Below are positions 63,186-64,000 of a stretch of DNA of 64,000 nucleotides, in pieces. This DNA comes from Antrihabitans stalagmiti (lineage in GTDB: Bacteria > Actinomycetota > Actinomycetes > Mycobacteriales > Mycobacteriaceae). Position 1 is the first letter of the stretch. Each line of letters opens with the position of its first letter. The stretch is taken from positions 62,001-126,000 of the forward strand of contig NZ_JAEMNV010000002.1 of NCBI RefSeq assembly GCF_016482825.1, read 5' to 3'. Below the pieces are notes generated by a model. The model had not been told where the DNA came from. It saw only the letters and a program-made list of their open reading frames with translations, and ran no database searches. A program made the translations under genes and the position numbers.

Positions 63186-64000
63186 CCCTTTCGAGGACTT
63201 GGCGACAACTCTCGACGACGTCTCCGGCGACACCGACCAGAACAGGGCCGCCGCAAGCATCAACGCGCCCGTCACCGCGAATGCGACCTGATACGACAGC
63301 ACCTCGGCCAACAGACCCGCAACGATCGGTCCGACGACAACGCCGACGTCGGTGACCATTTGGACGGCGGCGAGCACCGGTCCGCCTCTCACCTTCGATC
63401 CGATGATGTCGGCGATCGCGGCCTGCTGCGACGGCAGCGTGAGTCCGACTCCGACACCGGCGACGAAACCCGTCAGCAGAAACACCCAGATCGATTCCGA
63501 GACACCCATTCCGATGGTTGCACTGCCGCTGATCATCGAGCCGAGGACGAGGAAGGGCTTGCGTCCGTAGCGGTCCGACAACCGACCCGCCGGAATGAGA
63601 ACCAACGCATCGCCAACCGCGAACGCCGTCAAAGCAAACCCGGCGATCTTCACGTCCCGATGCAACGCCTCGACGACGAACAGCGGAATGACGGCGAAGC
63701 GAACGCCCATCACCGCCCAACCCTGAACGAAGCTGGCCCACAACGCGGCCCGGTACGCGACCTTCGCCAACCCGTCCCGCAGCGTCATCGTCGGAGCATC
63801 TGCAGCGGCCGCAGGAGTCGCAAGCGTGGAATCGCGCAGCGCGAAGTAGACGACCGCCGCGGCGATCAGCAACGCGACCGAATAGATCGCGAACGGGACG
63901 CGTAAACCGAAGCCGAGCAACGCACTACCGACCAACGGACCCGAGATGGCGCCGAACAGAAAGCTCGTCGCATACAGCCCGGATACTCGTCCGCGCATGT
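63156..64000 (-). CDS. MFS transporter, 5' end cut by window edge
   Basis: The coding frame is open to the right edge. The visible 280 residues from an internal Met cover roughly the last two thirds of a 12-helix major facilitator protein: the helices after SGLYATSFLFGAISGPLVGS, the central loop, and the DRYGRKPFLVLGSMI motif that starts the second half. The N-terminal domain (about 120 residues) lies outside the window. The substrate is unknown; multidrug or metabolite export is typical. It is convergent with the VIT1/CCC1 gene. Confidence 0.88.
   Translation of the reverse strand, partial: MRGRVSGLYATSFLFGAISGPLVGSALLGFGLRVPFAIYSVALLIAAAVVYFALRDSTLATPAAAADAPTMTLRDGLAKVAYRAALWASFVQGWAVMGVRFAVIPLFVVEALHRDVKIAGFALTAFAVGDALVLIPAGRLSDRYGRKPFLVLGSMISGSATIGMGVSESIWVFLLTGFVAGVGVGLTLPSQQAAIADIIGSKVRGGPVLAAVQMVTDVGVVVGPIVAGLLAEVLSYQVAFAVTGALMLAAALFWSVSPETSSRVVAKSSKGSAGDADSDK

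Overview
The window is high-GC actinobacterial chromosome, most like Rhodococcus or a close Mycobacteriales relative. Pointers are F420/deazaflavin-type enzymes, a class Ib nrdH-nrdI-nrdE/nrdF set whose NrdE and NrdF look like those of Mycobacterium, an actinobacterial c-di-AMP riboswitch upstream of an NlpC/P60 wall hydrolase, frequent GTG/TTG starts, and many ATGA/GTGA start-stop overlaps. I saw no rRNA, phage, transposase, CRISPR array or plasmid backbone. This looks like ordinary chromosome carrying several metabolic islands.

Layout. 1-9.9 kb: a YczE-type membrane protein (cut by the left edge), a PPOX enzyme, a PTH2-like protein, serB, ctaD, a DUF427 protein, a ferric-siderophore binding lipoprotein, and a two-gene acetoacetate-decarboxylase-like/SDR operon behind a palindrome. 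10-14 kb: nrdH-nrdI-nrdE-nrdF on the minus strand, behind a pair of NrdR-like boxes. 14.4-18.8 kb: a 40-residue alternative ribosomal protein L36 gene, an AhpD-like protein, two unknown proteins, and an FMN reductase divergent from a TetR regulator. 18.8-24.5 kb: inositol catabolism genes iolC-iolB-iolD-iolE-iolG, every junction overlapping by four bases. 24.5-36.5 kb: a fructosamine-kinase-like protein, nadE, a 939-residue condensation-like/Baeyer-Villiger monooxygenase fusion, molybdenum cofactor genes (moaD-moaA divergent from moeA, a moaC-mog fusion and moaE), then an AurF-like diiron oxygenase with a second flavin monooxygenase and a divergent TetR. 36.5-45 kb: a COG0523 GTPase, an alpha/beta hydrolase, a wall amidase, an ECF-sigma/secreted protein/DUF6529/Rieske locus, and a beta-lactamase-like lipoprotein with a receptor Ser/Thr kinase. 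45-56.5 kb: an NlpC/P60 protein under a c-di-AMP riboswitch, a GGDEF-EAL protein, a polyprenyl glycosylphosphotransferase, patatin, a TMEM175-like channel, an acyl-CoA synthetase, a nitroreductase-like protein, a MerR regulator and a MOSC protein. 56.5-61 kb: two gene sets of the nitrile hydratase superfamily back to back, one thiocyanate-hydrolase-like on the minus strand and one cobalt-type nitrile hydratase on the plus strand, with a CYTH protein between them. 61-64 kb: tRNA-Ala(GGC), a DsbA-like thioredoxin, a VIT1/CCC1 transporter and an MFS transporter cut by the right edge.

Three features stand out. First, a family of about 75-bp palindromic elements occurs four times; its ends read TAG...CTA and supply or abut stop codons of flanking genes. 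A second palindrome family (core GGGTCGGTGTGC) occurs three times. Second, the condensation-like/monooxygenase fusion has lost the HHxxxDG histidines. Third, the paired thiocyanate-hydrolase-like and nitrile hydratase clusters include a subunit that appears to fuse the beta and alpha chains of thiocyanate hydrolase.
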